A stretch of DNA of 64,000 nt from Pseudoscleropodium purum (Eukaryota; Streptophyta; Bryopsida; Hypnales; Brachytheciaceae), in NCBI GenBank assembly GCA_963969395.1, contig OZ017798.1, positions 19,460,173 to 19,524,172 of the forward strand. Reading direction: 5' to 3'. Position numbers and translations under genes: made by a program. Under the pieces are notes generated by a model. That model did no database searches. It had not been told where the DNA came from and saw only the letters and a program-made list of their open reading frames with translations. This document shows positions 34,713 to 46,979 of the stretch, piece by piece (position 1 is the first letter of the stretch; every line of letters begins with the position of its first letter).

Positions 34713-35600
34713 TTGAAATGACATATCTTCTTTATACTTTGTCTATTTTTGATGTAAGTTGCTATTTTAGAGAGCTACAAAGTAGTATTGTAAGGTAGTG
34801 GAAGATGACAGACATCATTAAATTATATCTTATTTGACAAACAAGTCTTTTTCATTCTTATTACAAGTCTAATTGAATATATCAAAGATAGGAATGCTTT
34901 GAATTTAATGCACATTCGGTTCTTGTCTAAGGGTAACTAAAGGAGGGACACCTAAATGCACTAGGTGTCTAAAAGTACCACTTGAATGGATGTCCTCATT
35001 ATCTACATCTCCCTCATCAATACATATTTATTTTTTTAATTGAAAAAATGATATAATAATTTATATTTAATTTTTTTAATCCCGCTTAACTTTTGTAATG
35101 CATATACAAATACATTGTTATGTACATTACTATGCTATTGTATTGATTGTTATGGAATATAAATGGCATTTTTTTGGTCTTGCATGATTAACTTTTAATT
35201 TTTAGGCAATCTCAAGAAAATCCCAATGTACCAAATTTTAGTTTGAAGAAACTTTCATTTTCAAGTGTTTTTGTCTCATTTAATATTCATGATTTTATAT
35301 GAGAATTTCTTGAAAAACTTTGGTGATGAATTTCCAATATTCAATTGCAAAAATATCTGAGAAACATCAACATGTACAACTTTGATATTAAAAAACAAAC
35401 CATTAAGAACAAAAGTGTGATCTATGAAAAATTCAATGTCACTTGTTCAATGTAAGTTGTCATCAGGACCACACTTTGTAAAATAGATCAACATCTCTAT
35501 TGTAATCGCTTCTCAAAATCAATTGCTTGCTTACTGTACCTGGGCTTCCTAATTAACACAGTTCCAAAAAACCCCATCGTGGCCTAATTAAGAACGGTTA
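34713..35600. other. No gene seen
   Basis: AT-rich. One small perfect stem, GACACCTA / TAGGTGTC around a 7-nt loop, lies near 34950. Confidence 0.4.
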
Positions 35601-35602
35601 CT

Positions 35603-35627
35603 TTGCCTTGCCTTGCCTTGCCTTGCC
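35603..35627. repeat. (TTGCC)5 microsatellite
   Basis: Five perfect TTGCC units about 80 bp beyond the stop codon of the minus-strand gene at 35707, probably in its 3' UTR. Confidence 0.9.
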
Positions 35628-35706
35628 TAGAAAAAACAGTACCAAAATCTCCACTCAGGCAATCATCCTCATTGGGAAACCTGGGAATGCAAGCTAGTGC
35701 GCTTCT

Positions 35707-37063
35707 TCACTGAAGTCGGTTCTTCAAATACCCTTTGCTCTTCTTCGCTGGAGTTTTCTTTCGAACTGCAATGTGCGGAGGCAGAGGACGGGTGGTTCGT
35801 GTGCAATTCAGGCCTTGAGATTGAGAGGGATCCACATTTGCGGCAGTCTTTTTAGCTGCAACATGACGTCTCTTGGGCACAGTAATCTCGGGCATCTGCT
35901 GCGGGATCTGCTGCTGCAATTGCTCTCCATTTGAGCCATCACCTTGGTTTCCGACCCGAGAAGGTATTTGCATGTCGCCCATGCTCTGCTGCTGCATCTC
36001 TCCACACTCCTTCTCCGGTTCGGCCACAGCTGCAGCAGGCCTCTTAAATGCTTTGCTCCGAGGATGGAGTCTGCTGTTGATCATATCTTGCACAGTAATA
36101 TTCTCGGGCATCTGCTGCGGGATCTGCTGCTGCAATTGCTCTCCATTGGAGTCATCATCCTGGATTCCTACCCGGGAATTGGAAGGCATTTGCATGTCGC
36201 CCATGCTCTGCGAGTGCATCTCTTCAAACTCCTTCTCGGGTTCGGCCACAGCTGCAGCAAGCCTCTTAAATGCTTTACTGTACAGATGGACTCTGCTTCT
36301 GATCATATCTCGCACACTCATGTTCATCTGCTGCTGCAATTGCTCTCCACTGGAGTCATCAACCTGGTTTCCTAAGTCTCGAGAAGGCATTTGCATATCG
36401 CCCATGCTCTGCAGGTGCGTCTCTTCAAACTCCTTCTCCGGTGTGGCCAGAGCTGCAGCAGGATGCTTGAATGCTTTGCTCCAAGGAAGGACTTTGCTTC
36501 TGAAAAGCTCTCGCACTTCGAAGTCGTCAAAGCCAGCACCCACAAGGTAGAAGTACAGTGCGTGCAGCCACGAGTCTTCTGGTGATGAAGGAGGGTGATT
36601 AATCCAGGTCTGATATTCGGCGTCGGATTCGCTCTCGTCTAGCACCAGAGGATGCAGGTAGCTTGCACCAGCTGCTACACTCATCCCTTCCTCCGATTCT
36701 TCACCCTGTTTTTCAATTCCCACGTCTCCGTTCATTTCCTGCAACAAAGAACCCCGGTTTCAATCTCAAACTAAATCAACTTATTCGCTGATTGTACGAT
36801 CTGCCAAGAGTGTGCCCGGCAATATAAAAAAACTCACCCTAATTCTGGAGACGGACGCACTGATCGAGCAATCGATCGTAGAATACTTATTCAATTCGAG
36901 AACATGTAACGTCTGACAAAGTAACCTCAATAGAAAAGGAACCTCAAGGACTTACTGAAGCTGCCACAGAGTTGCCATTCACATACTCCTCGCCATCTTG
37001 AACGAGCACCTCCTTACCAGTGTCCATCTCCGGCAACTCCTTCGACATCGTCGTCGATGGCAT
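35707..37063 (-). CDS. Unrecognised protein with three ~70-residue repeats and a basic C-terminus
   Basis: Two exons, 36956-37063 (36 codons from MPSTTMSKELPEMDTGKEV) and 35707-36738, join in phase 0 across a 217-nt GT-AG intron to 379 residues. I do not recognise the family. After an acidic N-terminal part comes a hydrophobic, possibly folded segment (SWLHALYFYLVGAGFDDFEV, about 92-111). Three repeats follow at about 108-173, 177-241 and 251-313, each with SKAFK, PEKE, QSMGDMQ(M/I)PS and GEQLQQQ. The end is rich in Lys/Arg (KRRHVAAKK, RKKTPAKKSKG), suggesting nuclear location or nucleic-acid binding; this is inference. A second copy of exon 1 lies 390 bp upstream (37346-37453). Repeat units also match at DNA level (about 210 bp), so they arose by tandem duplication. 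Confidence 0.7.
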
Positions 37064-37345
37064 GGTGCGGTCGAATTTGGCTGAGTTTTTGCACTGGGAC
37101 AGGAAAAGCATTGTTTAGGCAGCGTTACCCAAACAAACAAACATACATTGCCGTAGCATGGGTTCCTGGCTTCCCCAGGAGCTAGAATGAGATTCCCGTC
37201 AAGACTTCCAACATTTCCACGATCGATTGGGAAAAAGAGAACGAATTAGATTTCCTCCATGAATTCCAACATTTCCTCGATCGATTGGGTAATTAAAGGA
37301 GAACGAAGGAGACGACTAAATGGAAAAGGAACCTCAAGGACTTAC

Positions 37346-37453
37346 TGAAGCTGCCACAGAATTGCAAGTCGCATGCTCCTCGCCATCTTGAACGAGCACC
37401 TCCTTACCACTGTCCATCTCCGGCAACTCCTTCGACATCGTCGTCGATGGCAT
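37346..37453 (-). other. Duplicated first exon, possible alternative exon 1
   Basis: 36 codons from ATG to a donor (TCA then gtaagtcc), the same length and phase as the exon at 36956-37063. The encoded peptide, MPSTTMSKELPEMDSGKEV followed by VQDGEEHATCNSVAAS, differs mainly near its end. Flanking sequence on both sides of the exon is duplicated too (about 36929-37110 and 37319-37505). An open donor and intact ATG mean it could serve as an alternative first exon with its own promoter. A short diverged direct repeat (ttccaacatttccacgatcg and ttccaacatttcctcgatcg) sits between the copies. Confidence 0.65.
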
Positions 37454-37506
37454 GGTAAGTGCGGTCGAATTTGACTGAGTTTTTTCACTGGGAAAGGCAG
37501 GAAAAA

Positions 37507-38027
37507 CAAAGTAGTCTGGTTGCAAACTGAAGACGAGCTGGAGAATGGGATGCAAATAGGGAGATTGGCGAGAAGGCTGCACGAGCAACAAGTGAATGAA
37601 GACCGTGGTGGAAATCAACTTATACACACTGATGCACGGCAGGCAACCGGCTTTCCTGCATCGACCTCGGGTGACATTCATGCAGCCGACCAGCCGAGGC
37701 CTTCAATTCGAGTTGATGCATGGCTCGCGGGGTGAACGGCAAGTTGAGTTGAGATGCGACGCTTTTCTTATTGACTTACTTAATGAGGTGTTCATCATTT
37801 TGTATGATTAAGGTGTAACTATTTATAAGCTTGATTGTAAGATTTTTAACAAACTTTCTAATCTTCACATTGCAACACGATTGATTTTTCTCATTGGATA
37901 TTCCAAGGACAAGGAAAATAAATGTAAAGAATGGAAGATGTGGCTTAGAAATCTTAAAAATAATATAATATAGGGTTATTGTAACTTTTGAATTAAAAAT
38001 ACAATGCCAAAAATTTAAAAATGTATA
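37507..38027. other. 5' flank of the repeat-protein gene, then AT-rich DNA
   Basis: GC-moderate to about 37750, where the promoter of the distal exon copy would be expected, then AT-rich. No exon is supported. Confidence 0.35.
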
Positions 38028-38898
38028 TTTCTAGTTAACTTGATTGTAATCATATTTCTTGTTTTTTAGAAATTTTTAGAAATTATTTTATATTTAAATG
38101 TCAATTTTGTTGATATGTCACATTTTTGGTTTGAGGTTTTTTTAATACTAAATACTAGTTCAAATTAATGAATTCTGGTTGAAATTTTTGTGGTACATTC
38201 CCTATAATAGGTGGACATGTCCCTACCAAAGGGCATCTGAAAAAACATTATTTTATGTTTGCCTACACTTTAGTGGAAAAAGGCATGCCTTGTGCATGCA
38301 CTTGTAAACATTAGAAATAGTTTTGACCTCATTTTAAAAATCAAATCTCATTACCATGAGGTCTTCTCTAATGAAAATTTTTTTAGGTTTGTTGAAAATT
38401 GATTCTTCTTATTTTCTACAAATTAAAAATGTTCAAATTGTATTTTCTGGGACAGATTTTTGAACATAGAATTTTGGTGAAGAAAATACATAGTTGGATA
38501 TTTTAATTTGTAAAAAACTAGGGAATTCAATTTTCAACAAAACTAAAAATTGTACATTTGGGAGGACTTCTTATTGATGAGATTTGACCAAAAAAATGAG
38601 GTCAAAACCATTTCTAATGATTAGAAGTATACACATAAGTGAGGCCTCTTTGCACAAATGTGGAGGCAGATATAAAATAATGTTTTTTTAGATGCCCTTT
38701 GATAAGGTTATGTCTACCTAATATAAGAATACATCACAAAAATTTCAACCAAAAATCATTAATTTGAACCAGTATTTAGTATTAAAAAACCCTAAATCTA
38801 AAAGCATGACTACTCAATAATATTGATTTTTAAATATAAAATGATTTTTTTTAACTTTCAAAAATCAGGGATACAATTACAATAAAAACTTCTAGAAA
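38028..38898. repeat. 871-bp foldback: ~420-bp inverted arms, 34-nt loop
   Basis: The arms pair along almost their whole length about one centre (near 38464). Landmarks on the left, each with its complement on the right, are tttctag (38028 / ctagaaa 38892), tttaatactaaatactagtt, ggttgaaatttttgtg, aaagggcatctgaaaaaaca, cattagaaatagttttgacc, gttgaaaattga and gtattttc (38440-38447 / 38482-38489). Identity is around 75-80 percent by eye. It has no coding capacity. It is either a large foldback transposon or an inverted duplication that would fold into long dsRNA if transcribed. Confidence 0.8.
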
Positions 38899-39149
38899 TG
38901 GTTTTTTTGTTTTAGACATTAGATTAATAAATCAAATCTTATAGTACTAGACTCAAACAAATTTTTTAAAACACTGTACAAAATGGTTGGTGTTTTTTGC
39001 AAGGACCCTATATAGATAATTAGTAGAACACTATATACAATGTATTTTCAAAAATGAGGTTTCAATTAAGTTTATTTCAAAATTTATTCACAAAATAAAA
39101 AATGAAATGATAAGCTCTTTTTGATAAAAATGCTAGAAGATAATGAAAA

Positions 39150-39171
39150 TATTATTATTATTATTATTATA
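39150..39171. repeat. ATT trinucleotide microsatellite
   Basis: About seven ATT units in AT-rich DNA. Confidence 0.85.
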
Positions 39172-40389
39172 TTATATAGGGATATTCTTAGATGCCTAGA
39201 AATATGTGTACAACATAGCACATTTTGCATCTATCTAGAAATTAATGAATTTATAATTTTTCTTAGAATCCCTTTTACAAATACAACTCTAATAAAAAAA
39301 ACATGATGTTTAAATTTTGAAGTGAAAATCATCATTTTGGACTCATTATGTCCAATACTAAAAGAATCTAAAATCTAAATTACCACAAATTAGAGGATTT
39401 GAATAAAAACTCATAAGCTTTTCTTAAAAATTATACAAGAATATGTATTGGCTTAAACAATGTATCATTCACCGCTACTATAAATTTCAAGTATAATGAG
39501 ATAAATTATCCATAGACTTTATGCCCAATTTAGTATTATATCTACAACATGTGTTACAAAATAGTACAAGTGTTTCATGCTTTCACCTTGCTTTCTACAC
39601 AAAATGAATCAATCTATATCAAATTTAGTTGTTTAGTATTGCTGAATGTACTATACATATTATATGGACATAGATTGGGTTGTAATGGTTGTGGCAATGG
39701 CACATATATAGCAATAGAAAATCAATAATTATTATTTAGGTTGTGATTGGTTATTTTGTTGATGAGATTGTTTGGTATTATAAAGATGGGAATATGAAAT
39801 AGAGTTGTTTAGAGGCACTTGTATTTCACATTTATTTAAGAGGATATAAGGAAATTTAAAATAATTAGTTATAAATAATTTTAAAATTCATTATAAATTA
39901 CTATGTGAGATTAAAATTAGATAGGCTATTGTAGACTTTTAGTAGTGAAAAGGATGCAATATAAAGTTTTATATAATTTATACCTCTATAAATGATGACT
40001 TTGAATTTTGAAACATTTAATGAAAATATTAATTTTTTTTAAATAGTTTAAAAATAACTAGACTTCTCTTCCAACCAGTTTAGCTATAAGTTAGATGAAA
40101 TGTCCCATACCATTATAGTAAGCTTTTAGGGCATTTTATGCTAATGGCTTTGAATTGCATTTTTAGTGCACATTTAGTATATAGAAAATAAAAGAATGAT
40201 GACTAAAATAATCATTTTGAAACAAGTTTTGTAATAGCCCAAGTCCCATAGAGGACAAATGAGAATATAAATTTTATTTTCAAGTGTTGCCTCAAAGCAA
40301 TAGTACCGACAATAAACTCATTAAATTCTTTTTTAGGTTGTTGGATAGCAAAATAAATTCACAAAAACTTGAATAAAAATAAAATAAAA

Positions 40390-40620
40390 TCTAATATATC
40401 ATGCTTTTATCCACATAGATAGCTCTGACTCATTCTATTTGACTTGGTGATGTGAAAGTTATAGAAATTCTTGTTTTGTGAAAAATCATAGTAACATCCC
40501 TTTGGAAAATGAACATATTGTAATTTTCTTAAAGCTAATTTTCAATATTTATAAAAAAATCTACAAGGCTTGATATATTTGCTAAAACAATCTCACCACT
40601 GTGTTTAAATTCCACCTTTG
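40390..40620 (+). repeat. Internal relic of the TTAA-type element family
   Basis: The text around 40415-40475 (tccacatagatagctctgac) and ttgctaaaacaatctcacca (40580 on) match the copy at the window start more closely than the others, suggesting a subfamily. Ends are not found. Confidence 0.45.
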
Positions 40621-43600
40621 AGCTAGTACCCTCTAAATCAAAACCATCTTGAATTATAATGTGATTCTACCATAGGTTTGTGGTGCACTTTAAATACAAA
40701 ATGTTCAATCTAATATAACAAAAGCTAGTAACAAAAATTGCATTTAATTTTGAATGCAATTTTTTTACCAACATTTGTTATAGTGACTCCATTATTTAAA
40801 TCAAGTTTTCAAAGAATTTTAATGTGATTGTGGTTTAGGTTGCAAACATAGTGGAACATTGTAAAAGCAACCAATCAAAACACAGTGTCAAAACCAATGT
40901 AAGGATTGTGAATATCTTGAGATGAAATTTTCAAAGCTTTAGTAAAACCATAGACATATACTAAGGGTGATTAGGCAAGTACAACCCATTTTTTTTTACA
41001 ATTTGGAGGAGCATAAAGAGTGTAGCAAGTGGTAGGAATGTGCACACATTTACTAATTGAAGAAATTTTGTAGTTTATCCCTTCACAGTTGACTTGGCAA
41101 TCATGTCTATATACATTTTTATAATCAAGATCCAATATTTCTAGAGCACACACTTGAAAAAAGACAACATACATATCTAATGATTTCTTACCATCGTTTA
41201 GAATCCCCCCTTCTTTAATTGCAACAAATCTAAAAGCTTTTCTAGCTCAAGGTATCAATTTAGACTCTTTGAAAAATAAGAGTAGAATTTTTGAGCAACT
41301 TCTCAATCATTGAAATTATTGCTAGATCAACGAGAAACACCATAACCAAATTTTTCCTATAAGCAACACAATGCATGCAATGGCAATGTCAAAACTCATA
41401 CAAACTTTAAATCTATATTGTCAAGCCAATTTGCTTGCCTTACAACATGGAAGCACCTTTAGATCCAAAGCATGCAAGCTTATTTTGAAAATTTAACGCA
41501 ATAATGACCATTTCATTCTTCTACCTCTACAATGATCTTTGTGATCTAGCCAATCGTTGTACCTTCAATGAGTTTGTCTAGGCTCAACAACAATAGACCC
41601 TCTCCTAATTGACTAGAATGTATGCATTTGAAACTTATCCAAGTTTGGCAATCAATCATTGTCATTTTATTGTAATATGACAAATATGCCATTGAAATTT
41701 GTGGACATCCAAATTGCTTCAAAAGCCCCCACATATGTTTGTATTCTAAGATTGATTGCCTACATAAAACCAACTGAAATATCATCACCAACTAAACTTC
41801 ATTGTACTTTGCAGGGGGTTCTTGACCTACTATCATTTGAATATTACACATTGGCAAACAAACATAGGCCCACTTTGCTTTCTTTTATTTGGAATCATAA
41901 GAGTCACCTTTTATTATTCCTTACTTAGATACTTTGCACTTGGCCATTGTCCATCCCTATTTGTTTTCTTAGATTGTCACTTTTAGTGTTAAAGAATACA
42001 TCATCTCCATTTACTCTAATGTAAGTTATATATTTGACAATCTCAAGTTTGGCAAATTTGATTAAAAACCCCAAAGCAACAAAAATCTAGCTAGAGGTTT
42101 TATACAAGCAAATCAACAATGATTTTGAAAGAAGTGAAGATCTAAATCCAATGCAATGATACTACAATAGTCAAGCCAAGAGGAGGTATATGACATTCAA
42201 ATGGTTACAGACAAATAATGGAGAAGAAGCTTCAATTTGGCAATATAAAGAAATGAGGAGACGTGTTATGCCAATCTTACTTTTGTTGTGATTTCTATGT
42301 CAATAGACCATTGTCTTGATATTCACATTCTTACATGAGATCTTTCAATCTCTACCATATTAGCAACCCCAATTACTTGACTATTGGAACTCATATTGCC
42401 GTATTATTGGTAGAAGTCGAGATCTAATGACTCGCATCTTGAGCATTCTTGATGTCTTCCAATACTTAGATAGAGAATATTGCCCTAGCTTGAGAACATG
42501 AGGGCATATTACCTAAAGATGGGGACCTTCTTCTTTGACTTAGGAGCTATCGTTAAACCCTTGTGGATAAATCTAACAAATCCTAGCAAGTATATGCAAT
42601 CAACAAATTAATGGCCAAAGAAAGAAATGCAAGCAAATGAAGCACAATGGACATAAAAGATTTCTAGTGAAACAAGCATAGAGTGGACATAATAGAATTG
42701 ACTGTACCTTTGAAACACAACAAAAGAATAAACCAAGGATGAGTAATGATGAAGTTACCTTATTTGTATTTCATGAACAACAACCAATTTGCAATCATCA
42801 TTGTTGTATTAACAATCAATTTCTAGCTAGATGTACACAATGCCATTACAATCATGAAACAAAGTGTGCTAGAAAATTAATTAAAGTGCAACAATCAAAT
42901 GCAAATAGTAGAGACAATGTTGGATACAAATAAAGAATTGTAGACATATCTGCAACACCGTAGACTTCAATGAAGAGAATGGGTAAGCTTCTCCCTCTTT
43001 ACATTGTTGACTTTGCGATCCTACTCTTCAAACTTCCTGCTTAATGTGTCAAAGTGATAATTACTCAACCCCATGTGCCAAGTGAAATCATACTACAAAA
43101 CATGGAATAACCAAATAAACACATAATTCAAAATGGCTTGTGAATTTAAACTAGTGAGCTTGAGCTATTAATATTGGTATTGCTCTAGCACAAAGGTGCT
43201 ACACTAGTTTTCATCGAAATCAATGTTCAAAATATAACTTAAAATTACACCACTTTTAATGATATTGCCATTTTTTAAGTAATTTTTCTTCATTCCATTG
43301 TTTATAGTCCTAAATAATAATGCTTTTGTGCAATTTGTCACTCAAATGAAATATGTTGAAGATATGCGAGGTTTTTGGATATAAATAATATCTAAAGGAC
43401 CAGGGGTGTTTTTTAATGGAATTGTCAAAAATTGGCACTTTTTGATGATTTGACAAAAATTGAAAAAATAAACTTATTCTTCATACTTCAACCATATATT
43501 CTATTACACCATTACACAAATAAGTTGAAAAATTTCCCTCAAAGGAGTTGAAAGTACCTATTTTTTGTCAAAATTTCAGAAACATCGATCAATTTTGAAG

Positions 43601-45479
43601 TCATAATTACATGCTTCAATTTCTAATGTCCCTTCAATAGACATTTGGTCGTTTAAGGGTTAATTGTGTCTTTGTTGCAAAAAAATAGGTTGACTACTGC
43701 TAAATATATTTGTCGATCTAAGAAAATCAACTAGTTGAGTGCCTAGATATATCAAAGGCGGGGACTCAATCATCCAATACCGTCGCTATTCCTTTGTTAA
43801 TATTGGCATATTCACAAATGTATTGCTAATACACATGAAGGCTCTAGATTTAACTCCTATGTGCTTTAACAAAAGATAGAATGCAATAATTCTTAAAATC
43901 ATTATAAGTAATTGTAACTCCAAAATATTTATATCAATTATTTTTGCATTGCATTCATTCTTCTTTCCATTTAGATATTATCCTATTTTTCTTCAAACTT
44001 TTACAATGGTATGAAATTGGATGAAGTGCATTTTTCAAACCATTTACCATCCACTCATTGGTTGGTTGACCATCTAGGGGTTAATCTATGAACATATATT
44101 TCTACAAGGGACTTCTATTAAAATACTAAGATGAATAGTAGTTGGTGGTACATATAGGCATATTGATAATAATGATTTTGTACTCCCCTCCTTAGAATGT
44201 GTTGTGCCTTGTTGTAGAGTTGGATGGAGGTTGCAAGAGAGGGTCTTCCGTAAAAGAAGCATTGGGCTCCAAATGTATATTAGGAGTTAAACTTTGTTGA
44301 TCTAATTGGAAGAAATCAGAGTTTTGGGGAATGCGGAACACTGTCCTCCATAATTGTTGCAAACTTGGAGTTCTAATCCTTTGCCTAATTCATTGACAAC
44401 ATATTCAAAATATTGTTACTATATTGTGCTTAGGGTCACCTTATATTATAAATTAGAATCAAAGAAACTCAATAATTGAATGATTCTATTGGTGAAGAGC
44501 TAAATAGTGGTCTTAATGGCTATATATTAGGAGTCTAAACCAAATTATGTCCAAATAATTTACTTAGTACCTAAATGGTGCCATTTTGATCAAATGCAAT
44601 ATAATATTAAGAATTAATTTAAACAAATAAATACTAGAGAAGATTGATGTTCGTAAATAAGATTGGCTTAAAATCTTTAAAAATTATAGAATAGAACTAA
44701 TACATCCAATACAATTATAAGTGTATTAGTTCTTATATCAAGCTATATTCATAGCTTACAGAAGAGTGGAGACCCGTTGGTTGTCAACTATAGATGACAT
44801 CATTGCACCTACACAATCCATTCAATTCTTCATATAAGGGAAAGTGAGCTATTAGTGACAAAATTGTATTTTGACATTCATGATTGTGTGTCAATGAGGT
44901 TTGATTTTTTAGCCACATATACAAAAATTGTAACTATAATTTAAGTAAAATCCACAAATTTAATTTAATTATTGTATGCAAAATTACAAGAAGTCAATCT
45001 TCAAATGGTAAATTTTTCAAATTCATGACTTAATTTCAAATGTCATATTGTTGAACATTTTGTAGTGAGTATTTATTTAATATATAGATATATAAGGGCA
45101 CAATTTGGAGTACGCACTTGGAATTAGCCAAATTTACCTTGTTAGGAATGTCAATAACAAAATTGATTTGGAGTATCATCCCAAATGAAACAAAAAATAT
45201 ATTAATAATACATAGCTTCAATAGAGGTGGCAACCATGAATGCTAGGGTGGAAAAAAAGAACTCAAATTTTTCTTGAACATTGTAGATTTTCTAAGGTTT
45301 TTGAACTATAGGTAATGATTTTCAATTATGTATAAACAAGGCCTTTTTGTTGGTATAACAAGTGAAGTTAAAAGTTTCTTCAAGCTACAATTTATGTAAG
45401 CTAATTTCTTTTTAGTTTTTAAATTTATTATTGCAATCACCTTGCTTCTACCTATTCATAACTAGATTCTTTGATTCAA

Positions 45480-46389
45480 CCCCTAAAGTTCTTTAATATT
45501 TAGAGACCCAAAACTACTTCAAAATACTAGTCTCTAGAACAAGGCTAAATCTTCATCTATATTTATTTTTTAGCAAATTCAACTATAGGATCCTTTAGAC
45601 AACTTCTTAGAATACACCTTCCAAAAATTTTAGAATAAAAAAAACTACCAATAGCAAGATCTGATCATGTTTGGATTTCAAAAAGTATTTTCAACTCTTC
45701 TCAAATGATTAGATTTCATCTTTCAAATATTTTTCCAAAATGTGTTGATCCTACATCTTGCAACTTTCTACAATATATTGAAGAAATAAGGTAGGAATAC
45801 ATGTAAGAAATTTCCATTTTCTTTGTCAAATTCATGCTTGAAAAAAATAATAAATAGAAAGAAGTAGAAAATTATTTAAAATATTAAATTGTTAAGAATT
45901 TAATTATAGAATTGAAAAATGCCAATCACAAAGGTTGTGATGTTATAATAAACAATCTTTATTTTATTTTTTTCAAGAAAGATCAAAAATTGAATTAAAT
46001 AAAGGACTTTAATGCTTATTTTAGAATAGAGATCCCATCATTCCCAATAAACTAAAACTCCTCATAATTTTCATCTCATTAATCAAAATAAAATGATTCA
46101 AAGCTTTCCAACCATATGAAAATTGAGAAAACCAATTTCAAATTTTTATTTCTTAAGAAAGTAATATTTTTTAGTTGCTTGAACTACCTAGGCTGAAAAA
46201 GAAACTACATTTCACACAATAAATTTTTAACCATACAGAGTCAAAAATTATGAAAATTTTTGTACCTTAAAACTACTCCTCAATCATATATTGTGTGAAA
46301 ATTACAAAGGAAAAAAGTGGAAATTCTATTCTTAGTGACTTGCCCAAAATTTCTATATTGACAAAAAACTTTGTTTGGTCCTTTAGAGG
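45480..46389 (-). mobile_element. piggyBac-like non-autonomous element, ~910 bp
   Basis: The left end is TCAA (45476-45479) then CCCCTAAAGTTC; the right end is TTTGGTCCTTTAGAGG then TTAA (46390-46393). The right two-thirds is the reverse complement of 4094-5032, including the block near 46085-46110 that pairs with gaaagctttgaatcat. The left flank has drifted by one base from TTAA. Confidence 0.6.
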
Positions 46390-46625
46390 TTAACAACAAA
46401 ATTCACATTTCCATGGTTCATTGATAAATATGGCACCCTCCCTACATAACTATAACACTAAATTGTCAAAGGAATAAAATGTCATAGGTTCTTCTCAATT
46501 ATTTTATCTTATTGCACAGGTACTCAACTCAACTATTTTTTTGACATTGCTCATGTATGTACTCACCAACCATCCATTCTACCATCTATAACTTTATACA
46601 AGCATGCAATGGTTCTCTCCATGTT

Positions 46626-46755
46626 GGGAAGGTATTATGCTTTGTTAAATACTTCAAAGGAATTTACTAGGGAAGATATTATGCTTTGCTAAATACTTAA
46701 AGGACTTACTAGAGAAGGTAATATGCTTTGCTAGATACTTAAAGAGGGACTTACC
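46626..46755. repeat. Tandem repeat, three ~43-bp units
   Basis: Units begin near 46626, 46670 and 46712 and share tattatgctttg, then aaatactt and ttacta(g). Confidence 0.8.
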
Positions 46756-46979
46756 AATTCTTTGAAGAATTAGGGTTGGTTGAAAAGCCATGTAAGATGA
46801 TTTTGTTCAATGTAGGGGACCCTTGCCTCATTGGTAAACAATGTTATGATCAGTTCCACCATCTGACCTTGACACTGCCTATTCCCTTGTAGAAAACCTA
46901 TCCTACCCAAGAAGTGAAATTTTTTTTTAAAAATTTTAAAAATTAAAATTGGGATATAAAATGGGAGTCTTGGTACCCT

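Larger units (their letters stand above)
38899..45479. other. AT-rich gene desert with scattered element relics
   Basis: Contains an (ATT)n run (39150-39171), a relic of the TTAA-type family (40390-40620), a short TTAA-ended segment (about 43391-43669, from ctaaaggaccaggggtg to tttaaggg then TTAA), and a hairpin AGAACTAATACA / TGTATTAGTTCT (44693-44704 and 44722-44733). A plus-strand open stretch at about 42640-42930 is Cys/His-rich (CNHHCC, CTQCHYNHETKCAR) but unrecognised. No host gene is supported. Confidence 0.4.

Noticed and set aside
34260..34724. 154-codon minus-strand open frame
   Set aside because: Lies entirely within the satellite array and repeats with it; no evidence of a protein.
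35873..36550. 225-codon plus-strand Cys/Ser-rich frame
   Set aside because: Antisense shadow of the repeat-containing exon of the minus-strand gene.
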